Assembly: GCA_031002005.1 (NCBI GenBank)
Contig: CM061921.1
Span: 142,757,283 to 142,821,282, forward strand
DNA from: Vandiemenella viatica
Lineage: Eukaryota; Arthropoda; Insecta; Orthoptera; Morabidae
Direction of reading: 5' to 3'
DNA: 64,000 nt
Below, in pieces: positions 46,570-59,634 of the stretch; position 1 is the first letter of the stretch, and each line of letters begins with the position of its first letter. The notes beneath the pieces are model-generated. The model saw nothing but the letters and a program-made list of their open reading frames with translations, did no database searches and had not been told where the DNA came from. A program made the position numbers and the translations under genes.

Positions 46570-47910
46570 TTATGAAAATATTAATGAACATAATTCATTG
46601 GATAATTGATTGTAACCTTGTTTACAAATTTTAAACATCACATAGAATGATGTTGACCGACAGCAACATTTTCTTTACTTAGAGCTCTAACTTATTCAAA
46701 AAACAATGTGAACTAAACACTGTAGAACAGAAGACATCAGCGATAGCTATATGACTTAAAAGAACTGTCATTTCTCGCTTATCAAAATTAGCTTAGATAA
46801 ATAAATGCCAAGACAGTTCTTTAAAACAAGCCAGGATTGGTTTCATACCTATTTCTGAGTAAAAATAAATGAAAGTGCTACATCTTACATTTAACAGTAG
46901 GCTGATGTGGATACATCATTCAAGTCATTGAATTTTATGTAACAACAACTTCATCCAAAGAAAGAAAGATAGAGAGAGAAGGTGGTTATAAAGTAATAAA
47001 GGTGATAAAAACTGAAACTGGGAATTTATCTGTCTTCTACAATTTTTTGGGTTTAGTCTGTTTAATATGGGCTAACACATAAGGTTCACCATGTCTACAG
47101 CTGTCTTCTTTACTATATGTTTCATTTTCTTGTATACCTGACTTAAGTCGTAATTTGATTTTTTTTTTAATTATTGTTTTGTTGAGTAAAGGGATGACTT
47201 TCTCTGTTATTCTGAAATTAATGTATTTATATATTTTAGATATTTGAAGAAAAATAAAGAAACAAGTTTTCTCCTTCACTATGTTCTTCTTTGAACATTG
47301 CTGGTAAAATAAAATCAGGACATACCAAGAAGAACAGAAAAAAAGCATGCCATGTCTCATAATACTCAGTAATTATATTATGCAATTACACACGTTCAAA
47401 ATTTGTTTATTTATTTAATCTGATGCATTTTTAGTGAAAGTTTCAAATGTAGTTTTTTTTTTAAATGTTGAATCGATGGAGTGCACAGAATATTGTTTTG
47501 GTATATCTCAACTTCTGTATGTCCTTGCTTTGACTAATTCTCATTTCTAGTGTTTCATTCAAAGTTGCAAAAGTATTAATGTGTCTTTGTGTGCCACAAA
47601 AGCTGCAATAATGCCCTTATATATTTGAATACTGTTGTTATTCATTTTACAGTAGCAGGAATAAAGCTAATTACAGTTACAATTGTAAATACTTGCAAAA
47701 TATGGACTTGTGTTATATCATCTACAAAATTGCCACTGGAGATCAAACACCACATGATTAAATGTGTCTTCAGGGTAGTAACAAAGGAGTTTTACAGTAT
47801 CTCATAAAAATACGTTTTCATCCTTTCCCAATGTACAAGGACTGTACAAAAAGTATCCAATCTAAACCTGCAAAGAACAACTAAAGCATTTAGATGTCTT
47901 GAACTTTAAT
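46570..47910. other. Intronic sequence, nothing recognised
   Basis: AT-rich with random short ORFs on both strands; no repeat ends seen. Confidence 0.4.
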
Positions 47911-47919
47911 CCCTTACAG

Positions 47920-48083
47920 CAGTGTTTCTCAAACTCCTAGGGATACGCCAGTTGATCGTAGGGGGGTCGCGACAAGATTTACTTAATGGCGGACATGCTA
48001 TCTCAAGCGTATAACATGCACAATGGTGAAAATCACTAATTGTTGCCAGTAGTGGAGTTAAAAAAAATGCTTGAAAAACACTG
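47920..48083. mobile_element. hAT-type MITE (164 bp)
   Basis: Terminal inverted repeats CAGTGTTTCTCAAAC and GTTGAAAAACACTG-like (GCTTGAAAAACACTG), the standard hAT terminal motif. Flanking 8-mers CCTTACAG (47912-47919) and TCCTACAG (48084-48091) match at six of eight bases, consistent with an aged 8-bp duplication. The interior GGGGGTCGCGACAAGATTTAC is typical of hAT non-autonomous families. Confidence 0.8.
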
Positions 48084-48091
48084 TCCTACAG

Positions 48092-49777
48092 AAGAGTCTA
48101 CTTGAAACCGTCCACACTATTTCACTGCTGAAAGCTATTATGGAATTTGTTTTTGAGAATGAAATACATCTGGGCCGTCAGTTCCATACAACATTTTATT
48201 GTGGCTAAAATTTGGTGCCTTTTACAGAATTTTCAGCTTGTCAAGTAGCCAAAACACACAAAGTCTTCAGAGACCTCAAGATCCAGAAGCTTCTGCTCTG
48301 TCATTGTATTTTTGTCACGAATTCTATGGAAACACTGTCAAAAAAAATTTTACACTGGTTGTGTAATCCCAAATAAATAGAGTCACAGATGTTTTAACTT
48401 CTTTCATTTTTATCCAACAAGCTCCTTAATAACTATGTAAATTCAGGTTCAGGTCCTCATTCCAGTTCACCTTCCCAGACATTCCTATGGAGGGGGAAAC
48501 ATCCCCCATGGTAACCGCCTATGCTCAGAGACTGGCAAGGCGTTCATATAAGATAAAGACGAAACTTAAATATAACTTCATCCACAAAATAAAATACTAA
48601 AAGTGTTATTTTGCACTAACATATATACAGAAAAGTTATGATATCACTACTCACTCTGTTATGAATCGGAATTAATTTATTTAGCAACATTTTCCTCATG
48701 AACTGTTTGATGCCTATTAATGAAACAAAAAATTTAAACTTCTATGATTTAATTATTTCAAAAATATCTGGAGAAACATCCTTGAGCCATTCTACAAACA
48801 GTATGAAATTAACACTATTTTTATCAATTGATATTAATCATTTTGATGATAACATAAATCCATTTTCTTTATTGATTAAAATTCAGCCAGTTTCAGACAT
48901 AACTACAAAATTGTAGCATAAAACTGAAAAACATATTGTATTTAAAGTTTAGTGGTAGAAATACAAATGAATGATTTATCAAAGAGGAATTTCTTTTAAG
49001 TGACCTGAAACTGTACTATCATTGAATTGAAACTTAAGCTACACTGTTACCCTTTCACAAGTGTAAGTAATATGTTTTATCAAAAATTTCTAAATGTCAC
49101 CAATTATACAGTTGTAAGTATAAATAGAGAGGTTTTGTGTCAAACATGAAGATTCAAGTAAAGAAAGAGGTAACAGCAGCCTGTAAATAAACATACATAT
49201 ATGACTGACATCAGAAAATAAAAAAAATTTGAGCTGCATACTTGGTCACCTAAAGAACTGAATTTTTTATGCGTTTTTCAAACTATAGATACTGTATGTA
49301 TACACATGAAAAATAAGTGAAAATAATTATAGGATATTTAGTGGAGAACTAAAGAAAATATTACTTTAGATAATTTTTGGAGGCATCAAATGAAAGCTGG
49401 GAAGCTGGTGAATATTGGAATGTTTCGATTTTTCTTCTTATTCCACAATTTGCAGAAACTTTTTCCAAAAAAGATCCTTTATTTCTGAAAATTTTCAGCC
49501 ATATGTAGCCTGGTAAACTATACACATTCTCCTTGAGTTTATGGGAAAAAAGGTGCCACGAATCAGGAGTCCTTGTGGCTCTGAGTAAATGAGAGTGAAA
49601 TATGCTGTTGCTTGTTACCCGTAACTATAAAATACTTGATTCAGCAAAAGAATCCACATAGCCTATTTCACTCCAACTCCATCACATAACCTACAAGTGG
49701 TTCCCCTGTTGAGTAACCCAGTGGAAAATTGGGCAACCGATCCGAGCAGGAAACTGAGTCAGCAAGCCAGTCAGTGC
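48092..49777. other. Intronic sequence, nothing firmly recognised
   Basis: 48180-48360 has a patch with coding-like spacing (TTCAGCTTGTCAAGTAGCCA) that I cannot assign. A short hairpin GGGGGAAACATCCCCC lies at 48490-48507. Confidence 0.4.
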
Positions 49778-49785
49778 TGTTGGCT

Positions 49786-49789
<4 letters not shown>

Positions 49790-49843
<54 letters not shown>

Positions 49844-50075
49844 GTTTAACGTCCCTTTTTAACAACGTGGACTTTAGAGACGGGAAAGGATGGGGGCAAG
49901 GAATGGGAAGGAATTCGGCCATGGCCTTTTTGAAGGAAGCATCCCGGCATTCACCTGGAGTGATTTGGGGAAACCATGGAAAACCCAAATCTGGATGCCC
50001 GGACGGGGATTCGAACCGCCGTCCTCCCGAATGCGAGGCCAGAACGCTATCCGTTACACCACCACGCTCGGTGTG
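49790..50075 (-). repeat. SINE with 50-T tail and perfect 12-bp target duplication
   Basis: Flanked by TGTTGGCTTCAA on both sides (49778-49789, 50076-50087). The tail is an uninterrupted run of 50 T (50 A on the SINE strand) at 49790-49839. The body and boxes match the 13589-13851 copy closely (GGGGATTCGAACCGCCGTCC complement of the B box). Long pure tail plus perfect duplication make this the youngest SINE here. Confidence 0.93.
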
Positions 50076-50269
50076 TGTTGGCTTCAAGGCTAATTGTTAG
50101 TAAACAGTGCCTATAGGTAACCAGACTGGACGTTTTTCTTAACTCTAATAACATGGAGCAAATGTAACAGAAAAAAATACTCCAAGTGGTAAGCAGTCCA
50201 CTCCCACTTATGGCAGGACAAGCTATTGGATTCTGGGGAGCCTGCAGCTTAATGTAAGAAAAATAAGTG

Positions 50270-53190
50270 TTTTAACTACTTGGGAAGCATCAACATCAAC
50301 TCACTCCTAGGGGCAGGTAAACTGAAACATACCCTGGATGTTCTGATGAAATACAATACCCTGATAACAACCCTGCAAGAGACTAGATTTATAGAAGAAG
50401 AATCATTTAATTATATGGTTACAGGATCTACAAGGAACAGCCATGTCAGACAGTGATGAGAAATATGCCTGATCTTGGCACAGGCTTCATAGTCAGCAAC
50501 AAAATAATCAACCCAATTACCTCATCCCCCAGTTGGAAGAACATCCACATCATCCTTCAGAACTCTCAACAAGGCATACATTATCATCAACTTCCATGCA
50601 CCCAACAATGATTCTAATATAAAAGATATTAATAGTGTGGAACATTTTTGGGGACCATAGTTGGAGAATATACAGCAGATAAAACAACCAACAGGAATGA
50701 AGAGCAACTGAATGAGCTATGCTAAAACTACCCCATTCTCAAAACCATGGCTTTCAAACACGTTCCTAGGAAAGCTAAAACAATGAAGTTCCAACATGAC
50801 CATGTGGCCATCAGTCAATGAAATAGCAAGGAAATACTAAATGCCAAGGTGCCAATATAGACGCAGACCATTACCATTCATTAATCATAATGAATTTCAT
50901 ACCACTCACAAAGAAAAGAGTTAACAATTGGTCCAAGGTCCAAGCATCAACCTGACCAAGCTGAGAGACAACATGTTAACCAAGAACCTAGCTAACAACA
51001 AGGGCAAAAAGGATTCAACACAATTACAGAAGGCAATTATTTATGCAGTTACAGAAACCATCCCTGCTACCAGGAGGAACACACATACCAATGGTGGACA
51101 ACAGCGTAAGCTACTGAAGAGAGAAGACAAGCGTGGCTCAAATGTAACTGTAACAAGAGCACAGAAAACCTCAAGTGTTTCATAACAACAAGGAAAAATA
51201 CTGCCAGAACCATTAGAAGCACCAAAAGGCAATATCAGAAGGACATCATTGGCCGAGAAGAGAAAAAAATTTCTAGAAGAACAATACCAGAGACTTCTAT
51301 CAACTTTCAAATCCCAAATAGTACCCTACCCAGCATCAACACTTCATCTATGGGGTTGAGATGGGGAGTTCAAACTAAACAATGAAGACTGCACCACAAC
51401 TTTGGCAGAATACTTAAAAACCTCCTAAACAGTGAGAACCAAAGGCAGAACTACAACTTGAAATCAGATATATCACTAAACTGAACTCCCTTCCACCAAT
51501 CAAGGAGGAGATTCTAAACTCAAATCCAATAGAACAGCTGGTGAAGATTTTTTGAAAAAATTTTGGAAACACGCCAATCAGGAGTCAATCCAAAGTATAT
51601 ATAAGATCACATCCGACATCTGGGCGACAAAAACACTACATAGTGATTGGACCTCTGCTACCATCCACCTGCTTGACAAGAAGGGAGATAAGCCAGATCC
51701 AAACAACTATAAAGAGGTCTCTCTTCTATCGGTGTCCTACAAGATCCTCTTTAAGTCACTTCTCACAAGAGTAGAGGCTTAATTAGATTCTTGCGTAGGA
51801 GAGTACCAAGTGGAAAACAAGGTCATATACTGTACAGACCCTAAATCTTAGAACCATTCTTGTCTACAAGAACCTCAATGCTTCTCCCTAAATAGCAACC
51901 TTCATTGACTTGCAAAAGACCTGTTACTCCATGGATACAAAAGCCCTCTTCCAAATGCTCACAGAACTGGGAGCTGACATCAAGACCTTGTACCTAGTGA
52001 AAGTGACTATAACTAACACTACATCTAAAGTCAAGTTCAGAGAGGAACTATCAAAGTCCTTTAAAATCAGAACAAGCGCTAGTCAAGGGGTGGCTTGTTG
52101 CCAATCCTCTTTAACTGTCTATTGTGAAAGAACATTCATGAATGGTTAACCACACTAATAGATAGCTCTGGGTTGAGAATTGGTTACAGAAAGGACAAAC
52201 TATGGGTCAACTGCCTGGCCTCCGCACATGACCTCACTCTCCTAGCATCTAGCTATTCACCTAGCATCAGACATTAACCAGCTATCCTCTCTCAACCACA
52301 TAGCAGCTAAAGTAGGGTTGAAGATTTCCATCAAATAACCAAAGTTCATAACTAAAATCAGAAATATACCCAACTTAAACCTACTGGCGAATACAATGAT
52401 ATGAAAGAATAATGCTTTCAAATATCTTGAAGAATGGATAGCTCCAAAAATCAACAAAAACTTTGTCATAAATAACAGTTGTGCCAGACTGGAGAGAATA
52501 ACTAAAATTTGTAAGAGTGTATATGCACCTAAATACCTCTACGTTAACGTCAACTCGGGCACTGCAATACTACAAATCCACAATTACATTTACAATACCA
52601 TCAGTGACCACTGACCATCAGTGGTGTATGCCTGAGAATGCCTGAACATGGTTAGAAATGGACTACTCAGAAAACTGGAGTTAAAGGAATGAAAAATCCT
52701 GAGAAAAATCATGGATCCCATCAAAGAAGAAGGAAAATGCAGATGCAGGCACAATAAGGACCTATAACAACAAGTGGAGAGCATTATAACAGCTATGAGA
52801 CAGAGGATATCAAGCTTCCATGGTCATATAGTTGAGATGGGCAATGAGAGACTCACCTCCAAAATTTCCAGCCTTGTCTCTAGAGGGGAAACCAACTAAC
52901 AGAAAGTGGATGAGGCCAGTTAGAAAATATCTCAAACAACTGGAAATTGACCCCAACGAGATTTACAACAGGGATAAGTACAGAATATTGATTAAAGCAT
53001 GGATTCCTTCCAGTCATTAACAGCCAAAACACTGTGCCCCCTATCTGGTGTGAAATGGACCCAGGTAAGAAAAGGCAAATACAGTGCAGGGATGAAGGAA
53101 TACTGAGCTAAGAAAAAAGCTCACCAGAGTTAAGAACCACATGGTTCATAGTGGCTGAAATGAAGAAGGAGAAAAAAACTAAATGAGTGA
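50270..53190 (+). pseudogene. Degenerate LINE (endonuclease, RT and C-terminal domain)
   Basis: Different family from the CR1 copies. Plus-strand pieces: LMKYNTLITTLQETRF (endonuclease E-T block, 50340-50400), DWTSATIHLLDKKGDKPDPN and NYKEVSLLSVSYKILFKSLL (RT motifs 1-2, 51552-51782), TFIDLQKTCYSMDT (motif A), VNCLASAHDLTLLAS (YADD motif degenerated to SAHD, 52205-52250), KYLEEWIAPKIN, and a tail with RISSFHGHIVEMGNERLTSK and LKQLEIDPNEIYNRDKYR (52810-53000). Numerous stops and frameshifts. Resembles the endonuclease-RT elements common in insects; clade left open. Confidence 0.8.
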
Positions 53191-53337
53191 TTTTGACAAA
53201 TTTGGCACTTTAACAATTTATTTATTTATTTTTGTACAGGAAATCTTGTGTTTCATTTATATATACCAATTAACAGAAGACTTCAAATAATGTATATCAA
53301 CTCTGTTTAAAATTAACTTGTTACTGATTCAGAAACA

Positions 53338-53340
<3 letters not shown>

Positions 53341-53398
<58 letters not shown>
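53341..53398. repeat. (GT)n microsatellite
   Basis: Twenty-six uninterrupted GT units followed by ATGTGT. The ORF that spans it is a simple-repeat artefact. Confidence 0.97.
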
Positions 53399-53399
<1 letters not shown>

Positions 53400-53579
53400 A
53401 ATTCAGTATCATTTATAACCTGTGCATGGAACACTCAGTACATGATAGTAACTTTTACTTGACAATTCTTTTTAAAAGTAAGAGCATCTATTACCCACAG
53501 CACTTGATTTTCATATCCTGCAAATCACAGTAATTATACCTCTTCTTTCTAACCCTGAAAATGATCTTTTGCTGAATCT

Positions 53580-56500
53580 TGTAAGCTACCTACTCTCTAT
53601 TTTCTATATTCAGTTAAAATCTGACGAAGTTTGAGGTTAACATTCGATACAGGATACCACAGTTTGAAATCGAGATAACCACACTTTAGGTTCAGAAAAG
53701 TAAATAAACAACACATAACAACCTTAAATAAGAAGTTTTAATAAAATACTTGTTTAAAAAACATAAAAACTGCCTTCAAAAAAGGGAACTAAAAATTTTA
53801 AAATAACTTTATACCTTGCTTAGAAGAAAGTAAATCTAAATGGACAATATTTTACATTACTGTTATTGAAATTTTTACATTAATTAGTTATTTTTATTAT
53901 TAAATCGGATTAAAATGTGGGTTTGTACAAACATTAAGGGATGTAAAAGGGGAGCTAGGGTAGTTTTTTTTATTTTTTCGTCAGAAATCTTCTCCATAAA
54001 AAAATACATATATGTGCTAACTTTCATAAAAATCGGTCAAATGGTGTCAACTGTAGCTTTTCAAAAAGAAAATTTACAAAAGTCAAGGGGCGTAAATGGG
54101 GAAAGGGGTTCAGTTTTTGCAAACCAAAAGCTGACATTATTTTTTTCTTTGTTTTACAGTAAAAGTTTGATAAGTTCTATGTAAACTGGATAAAAACTGT
54201 GGGTTTGTATAAAAATTAAACGGTTTAATGGGGAGTGGGGGTAGTTTTTTTTTATTTTTTGGTCAGAAACCTTCCTCGTGAAAAAATAAATATAAGCGAC
54301 AACTTTAATGGTAATAGGTCAAAAGGTTGCGACTGCATCTTTTTATATATATATAAAAAAAAACATTCACAAATATTAAGGGGTTGGTAGGAGGGAGAGG
54401 GGTTGAGCTTTGGCAGACCAAATGTTGACAAGAATTTTCTGTTTGTTTGAAAGTATACATTGGCAAAGTTCAATCAAAATCAGATATGAAATATAGGTTT
54501 CTATAAAATTAAGGGGTGTAAAGGGGGAGATGGGGTGGATTTTTTTTTGATTTTTTGGTCAGAAACCTTCTCCATGAAATATTACATGTATATGACAACT
54601 TTAATGGAGATCAGTTAAATGATGTCGACTATAGTTTTATATAAAGAACATTGGCAAAAATTGAGGGGTGGATAGGATGAAAGGGGTTCAGTTTTTTCAA
54701 ACCAAATGTTGACAGCATTTTTCTCTTTATTTTTGGCTATACATGTCCAAAGTTCCATTTAAATTGGATAAAAAATGTGGGTTTGTATAAAAATTAAGGG
54801 ATGTGAAGGGAGAGAGGGGTGTTTTTTTTATTTTTTTGGGTCAGAAACCTTTTCCATGAAAAATTACATTTATATGCCACCTTTAACGGAGATCAGTTAA
54901 ATGGTGTCGACTTTAGCTTTGTATTAAGAACATTGGCAAAAATTAAGGGGTGAATAGGGGGAGAGGGGTTCGGTTTTTTCAAACCAAAAGTTGACAGTAT
55001 TTTTCTGTTTATTTTTTACTATACATTTCCAAAGTTCCATCAAAATCGGATAAAAAGTGTGGGTTTGCATACAAGTTAGGGGTGTAAAGGGGTAGAAGGG
55101 GTGGTTTCTCAATGAAATTCATATGGGACCACTTTGGAGGTATACTCTATCCACTATAAAAATTTCATTTAAATCGGTTCAAAATTGGCGAAGATATCGC
55201 TGAACATACATCCAAAAAAAAAAAAAATTCAGACGAATTGAGAACCTCCTCCTTTTTTGAAGTCGGTTAAAAATATAAACTGTAAACTTACCTAAATGAG
55301 CGTAATCCATAATAAATTCTGAAGCAAATTAAACAAGATTTGGTTAAACAACCACAGCACTAATATTCCACTAAATTGACCACTGTAAAGCACTTTCATA
55401 AGTATAATTTCACCGTTTGATATTAAATTCACTAATAACTCGCAGTTTCCGACAGATTTAAAGCAGTAAATATGATTTTTAAAGCATCACCACATGGGTT
55501 AATTTCAATAATAAATTCTAACACATCTAAGTAGTTTCTGAGTTTTAAAAGTAGATTTAAACAAGCTAAATAACCGGCCAGTCAATATTCTTTAAGTTTC
55601 CAATAGCCATCAACTAATAAACAGAAGATATAAATAAATGAAAATCCGTTTTCCTGTGACGTCGTAGCAACCAACTTGTAATTTGGATTTCTCTCTGGCA
55701 AACATATTTCATGAACTAAAAACTTTTCCAAAGCACTTAAATAAAATAAAGGTACATTTTAAAAATAGTTTCAGGCCACAACCGACTTTAAATAAAAAGT
55801 GAAGAAAATCTTGCACCACCAAGATATCACCAAATTTTAGAAATTCAATAACTTTTGACATCTTTCACCGATTTAAAAGATTTTTACACCACTGAACTCA
55901 GCAGAAGCTGGGAAACACTTTAAACATAGTCTAAACTTGATATTTTAAACTTTAGCAAATTCATATTCCGGACGTGACGTTTGGCAATACTATAAACATG
56001 TGAGCTTTCCGACTAACCAACTTTCAAAAATCATTTACACCGGTCTGGAAGCTCCAAGAACAAAACCAACCACATCACTACACTTGTCTTGTTACGCTCT
56101 ACATCTTGTGATTTTCTGGAAGTCCTCCATTAACAAATTTTTTTATAGATAGACTGTTGTTTAGATCAGTAGGTCATTTCTGATAAAGGTAAGCCGAGTG
56201 CCGGCTTCCTGGCAGTTTGTTGGAACACTTGGCTCGCGGGTGCTCATGGGAAACCGGAACAAACATGGCTGACTGACAGGATGGCCAGCCGCAGAACGTT
56301 GAAATTTTCCGACATGTGTTCATCAGTACCGGAACTTTAACTTTTACTTTCATTCGGGGTGGAGCGGTCTGTTCTGTTTCAAGACTTGTGATCTTCAGCT
56401 AATGATTAACTCCGATTGCCACTGCTAACTGTGACTTTATGTAAATTCAGTGAAAATTTTAAGAATATATCCTTTGGTGATCTGGACTTCAACTTTTATT

Positions 56501-56689
56501 TCTATTTTAGTACCTTTCTTACAGGAGGTTAATTCTGTAAGTGGCGACCGACCTCATCATTACAGTTAGCATTCTCCAAGGTTTTCACGGTTATAGTACT
56601 TTTCCCGAACTATTGGTAACATTTTTGGAAGACTGCAAGTTTAGGTGTACAAGCCGATACCCGACCCCAGCGTCGGCTTTCCCCTAACA
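53580..56689 (+). repeat. Very long solo LTR (3.11 kb) with internal tandem array
   Basis: Starts TGTAAGCTACC and ends TTTCCCCTAACA; flanked by the direct duplication ATCT (53576-53579, 56690-56693). Same family as 5214-7543, in the same orientation: shared start block (ATATTCAGTTAAAATC), shared 3' blocks (CTTTCTTACAGGAGGTTAA, TCTGTAAGTGGCGACC, GCCGATACCCGACCCC). It is 780 bp longer, mainly because of the tandem array at 53890-55135. The junction after the array reads TCCTCCTTTTTTGAAGTCGG, a motif widespread in insect repeats. No ORF. Confidence 0.8.
53890..55135 (+). repeat. ~285-bp tandem repeat, four full units plus a partial one
   Basis: The landmark GTGGGTTTGTA(T/C)AAA recurs near 53917, 54199, 54493, 54777 and 55060, spacings of about 282-294. 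Each unit also carries TTTTTGGTCAGAAACCTTC, an ATGGTGTCGACT-like block and GGGGTTCAGTTTTTTCAAAC. Units are diverged from one another, so the array is not new. Confidence 0.85.
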
Positions 56690-56803
56690 ATCTGTGTCTA
56701 AATCAAGATAACAGCATGTCAAATTTCTTGTTTGTTAATAATATTTCCATTATCTTTTTTAAAAAAACATTTGTTAAGCAGAATTATTGTACATTTTTCT
56801 CAC

Positions 56804-56970
56804 CTGCAGTGAACAATGATTGGACCAGCATCTAATGGATTTGCAGCTGAGGACTTTTTAACAAAGCTGAGTACAGGAAGTGGATGATCTGGGGTACCAT
56901 GGTCAGGCCAATTTGTGTAGTGGTACTGGTACACAAGCCTTTCACATTGGGTATGTTTCTTCTTTTTTAG
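56804..56970 (-). CDS. Ptp99A: Ptp99A-like exon: D1 WPD loop up to catalytic Cys
   Basis: 167-nt exon. The acceptor is a pyrimidine-rich tract ending TTTACAG before CTA at 56970; the donor is AG|GTGAG at 56803. It encodes a Lys-rich start, then the WPD loop TNWPDHGTPDHPLPVLSFV, a KKSSAANP stretch and IIVHC, the first residues of the PTP signature loop. The WPD Asp is the general acid of the phosphatase reaction and the final Cys is the nucleophile. The codon for the next residue (Ser) is split across the intron (phase 2). The match to Ptp99A/PTPRG D1 domains is very close. The preceding exon, with the KNRY and substrate-recognition loops, is not visible in this window. Confidence 0.95.
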
Positions 56971-58990
56971 CTGTAAATACAGATAGTGAAAAACATAACA
57001 GATAAATACAAGTAAAATATACCTTGGAATTAGGTTCAATATGCTAACTGGACTACTATTTTAGATAAAACAACTGTTATGTTTGGATATTTTAAACATT
57101 ATCGTAATCAATTTTCCAATTCAGCAGACCTTGTGTGGTATGGAAATTTTAATATGCAGCAATTTCATAAATATTCTACCCCTTACAGCATAAACATGTT
57201 TTAGAGCAGTTTATTTAATTGTGGTACCTCTATTGCTGTAAATTCCTGATGTTCTCAATATGATTAGTTCTATCATGATCCAATATTTAATCTCACTGTG
57301 AGTATTATTCTTTTTGACTCTATTTCCATATTCAAAACCATTCTAATATCTACCTGAATCAATTAAAAAATTTTCTTTCCTATGCCTGCTACCTCTAAAT
57401 TTCCCTTTCATCCAAAGTTGGAACATGGCTTTTCTCCATCAAATGCTAACTCTTTCCAAATACCAATAACACAAAAATGTTTCCATCAACCACTAGTTTT
57501 TTTAATCATATTCATCTCCATTTAACATTTTTACTAAAAGGTTATTGATAATTTTCTAAATCTGCCCTCAAGGTTGAGATTTTTATATGGGTAAAATCCA
57601 TTAACATTGGCCACTTTCCTTGCTTAAACTGATAAATTTACTCTTTTCTCCTTTCCTATTTTATTTAACTGAAATAACTAATTTCCCAAAACCTGAAATA
57701 ATTCATTTGTTTGAAAATGTAAGCATTATCAACTCTGCTAATGGCCATAGCTTCCTTTAGAAATTTCTTCCATACATGGGACCTGTATTAAAATTTTCAT
57801 CTACTTCCTTGGAATCCCTGAAACTGCTAGGAACATGGAGCATGGTCTCTTTGGCTATAGTTGAGAATACAATTCTGTCATCTTTTTCTCACAAATGAAC
57901 CCATAAAACTTCTACATTACAACTGTTCTCATCAGATAATATATTTATCACTGAAATATTAGGCTATCATGAGTAAGATTCATACCATCTACAACTTTCA
58001 TTTATTAGTTTCAAAACCTATATAAGCCAAGATTTCTTTCAAAACATATTCCTTTTTATATGTGTAAGTTGCATTTAAAAGTTTATAGCTTGGTGAAGTA
58101 GCAATAATTTAAGAAATACCCCCCAGATTATTTCCTGAAAATGGTGCACCTATCTGAAAGTCTTGTGTGATGGGCAGATTAAAAAGTTTGTTATGACTTT
58201 TGGGCAGTTTTCACACAAGGAATAATATAAAAACATGCGTCACTCTCCTCCCTCTTTTCAAAAGAAAAAAAAGGGAGGAGAATAATGTGAGTTAGATGTT
58301 CAACCAATGGTATGCCCCATGATGAGTATCATTTCTTGATCAGTGGGACTGCACAAGGCTTGTTACAAGGTAGGGTCAAATGTTAACAAGATTAAAAAAA
58401 AAAGAATTAGTTAGAAATACTTTAACTCCAGTTACTGTGGCAGGCAGCATGACACTGATACTCATAACTATGCACATTTCTTTCAGCTGTAGTTTATTTA
58501 CCTAACATCATAATGAGTTAATCAGAACTTTTATCTGCTGTGAACACACATAATTATTCTGTTTTTATTACACACAGCTGTTAAAAACAGCACAAAGTTT
58601 GAGCAGATTTCATTCACTGACATAATTTTGATCCCTCAGGAATAAAAGTGACAAAAGTTCTTGTGTGAAGTTTGGAGAGTAGTTTCTAATTCTACTCATG
58701 CCTCATCCCAGAATGAATGCCATGTTGCTGAATATTTTGAAGATTCAAAAGGTAATGACACATAATAAGTGTTTACAAAATTAGTGGAGCAACTGGGGGA
58801 AGAAATGAAAGAGACAAAACAATTATTAAAATGGAGTTGAGTGCCAAGAATTACGAATTAAAATGAGAAGGTCATGAGAGCTGAAACCACTTAGAGGTTT
58901 TTGGATCAATTTGCAGTATCAGGTGAGTCATTTCTGATGCAGTGAATTGAGCACACTACTGTCCTCCAGAAATGAAGCAACTAAGCATGG
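56971..58990. other. Intronic sequence upstream of the first visible exon, nothing recognised
   Basis: Searched on the minus strand for the preceding D1 exon (DFWRM.W and YWP motifs) without success. Confidence 0.45.
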
Positions 58991-58996
58991 AATGGC

Positions 58997-59320
58997 ATGA
59001 GAAATGGAAAACAGATCGGCGAGGAGAAAAATCCATTTACCTGCTGGCAAGATTGGCATGAACATCATATCAGATACTCAAGATGGTGTGTAAATCAATT
59101 ATCTGCATGGCTGAAGTCATCAGAGTTACATACTATTGTGAATTGGGCAAAGCTAGAGAGGCCCATTGGTGAAAAAGACACAAGATTACAGTTAGCCACA
59201 TCTTGCTTTATTCCTATAATTATAGGCTCCACAGCAATGATCAAATGCAAGTTAAACTGGATGGCTTTATATCATGAGAATTTTCCAGAATTTTCACCAT
59301 TTAACTATCACTTGTTGTAA
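58997..59320 (+). other. Unrecognised 107-codon ORF
   Basis: Starts MRNGKQIGEEKNPFTCWQDW and has unusual Trp content, but no known motif. It may be the debris of a transposase or chance. Not a confident gene. Confidence 0.2.
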
Positions 59321-59634
59321 TTTCTCAAAATAGACCTCGGTGGAAAGAATTTTTATCAAGACAAAACACAATTAGCTATACCTATACACCAGAGAAAAAT
59401 ATTTATGTATTTATTCTAACACACCTTACATTTTACAAAAATCACATTTATATTTGATCACCAGTTTTACACACAGAACCAATGAAAATTTAAATTATCA
59501 TATGGAATTATTGGCCAAGATATCCCAAAGGATTGTGTAGCCAGGCACCCCTTATCTGGCTATCTAATCACAAAAGCATTCTTGCATACAACATCCCAAA
59601 ACATGCTTTGCCAGACGTGAAAGTCATGTTAAGG

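Larger units (their letters stand above)
80..56970 (-). other. Ptp99A: Ptp99A-like receptor tyrosine phosphatase gene, 3' part (seven coding exons)
   Basis: Minus-strand gene assembled by eye from seven exons (56970-56804, 46076-45776, 41251-41083, 29920-29793, 13116-12845, 12581-12446, 283-80). Every intron starts with GT and ends with AG, the phases agree (2, 0, 1, 0, 2, 0), and the joined coding length is 1377 nt ending in TAG. Intron sizes are about 10.7, 4.5, 11.2, 16.7, 0.26 and 12.2 kb. The protein is a type R5 receptor PTP (insect Ptp99A, vertebrate PTPRG/PTPRZ): a membrane protein with an active D1 and an inactive D2 phosphatase domain in the cytoplasm. In Drosophila, Ptp99A works in motor axon guidance. 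Upstream exons (ectodomain, membrane span, first half of D1) were not found between 56971 and 64000 and probably lie outside. Family assignment is firm; one-to-one orthology is inferred. Confidence 0.9.

Noticed and set aside
53318..53533. ORF with a long Cys-Val run
   Set aside because: It is the translation of the (GT)n microsatellite.
53890..55135. CRISPR-like array
   Set aside because: Units of ~285 bp are contiguous and diverged, with no short repeat-spacer layout, in an insect genome.
58997..59320. 107-codon ORF as a host gene
   Set aside because: No recognisable motif, no splice context and no homologous copy in the window; listed only as an unrecognised ORF.
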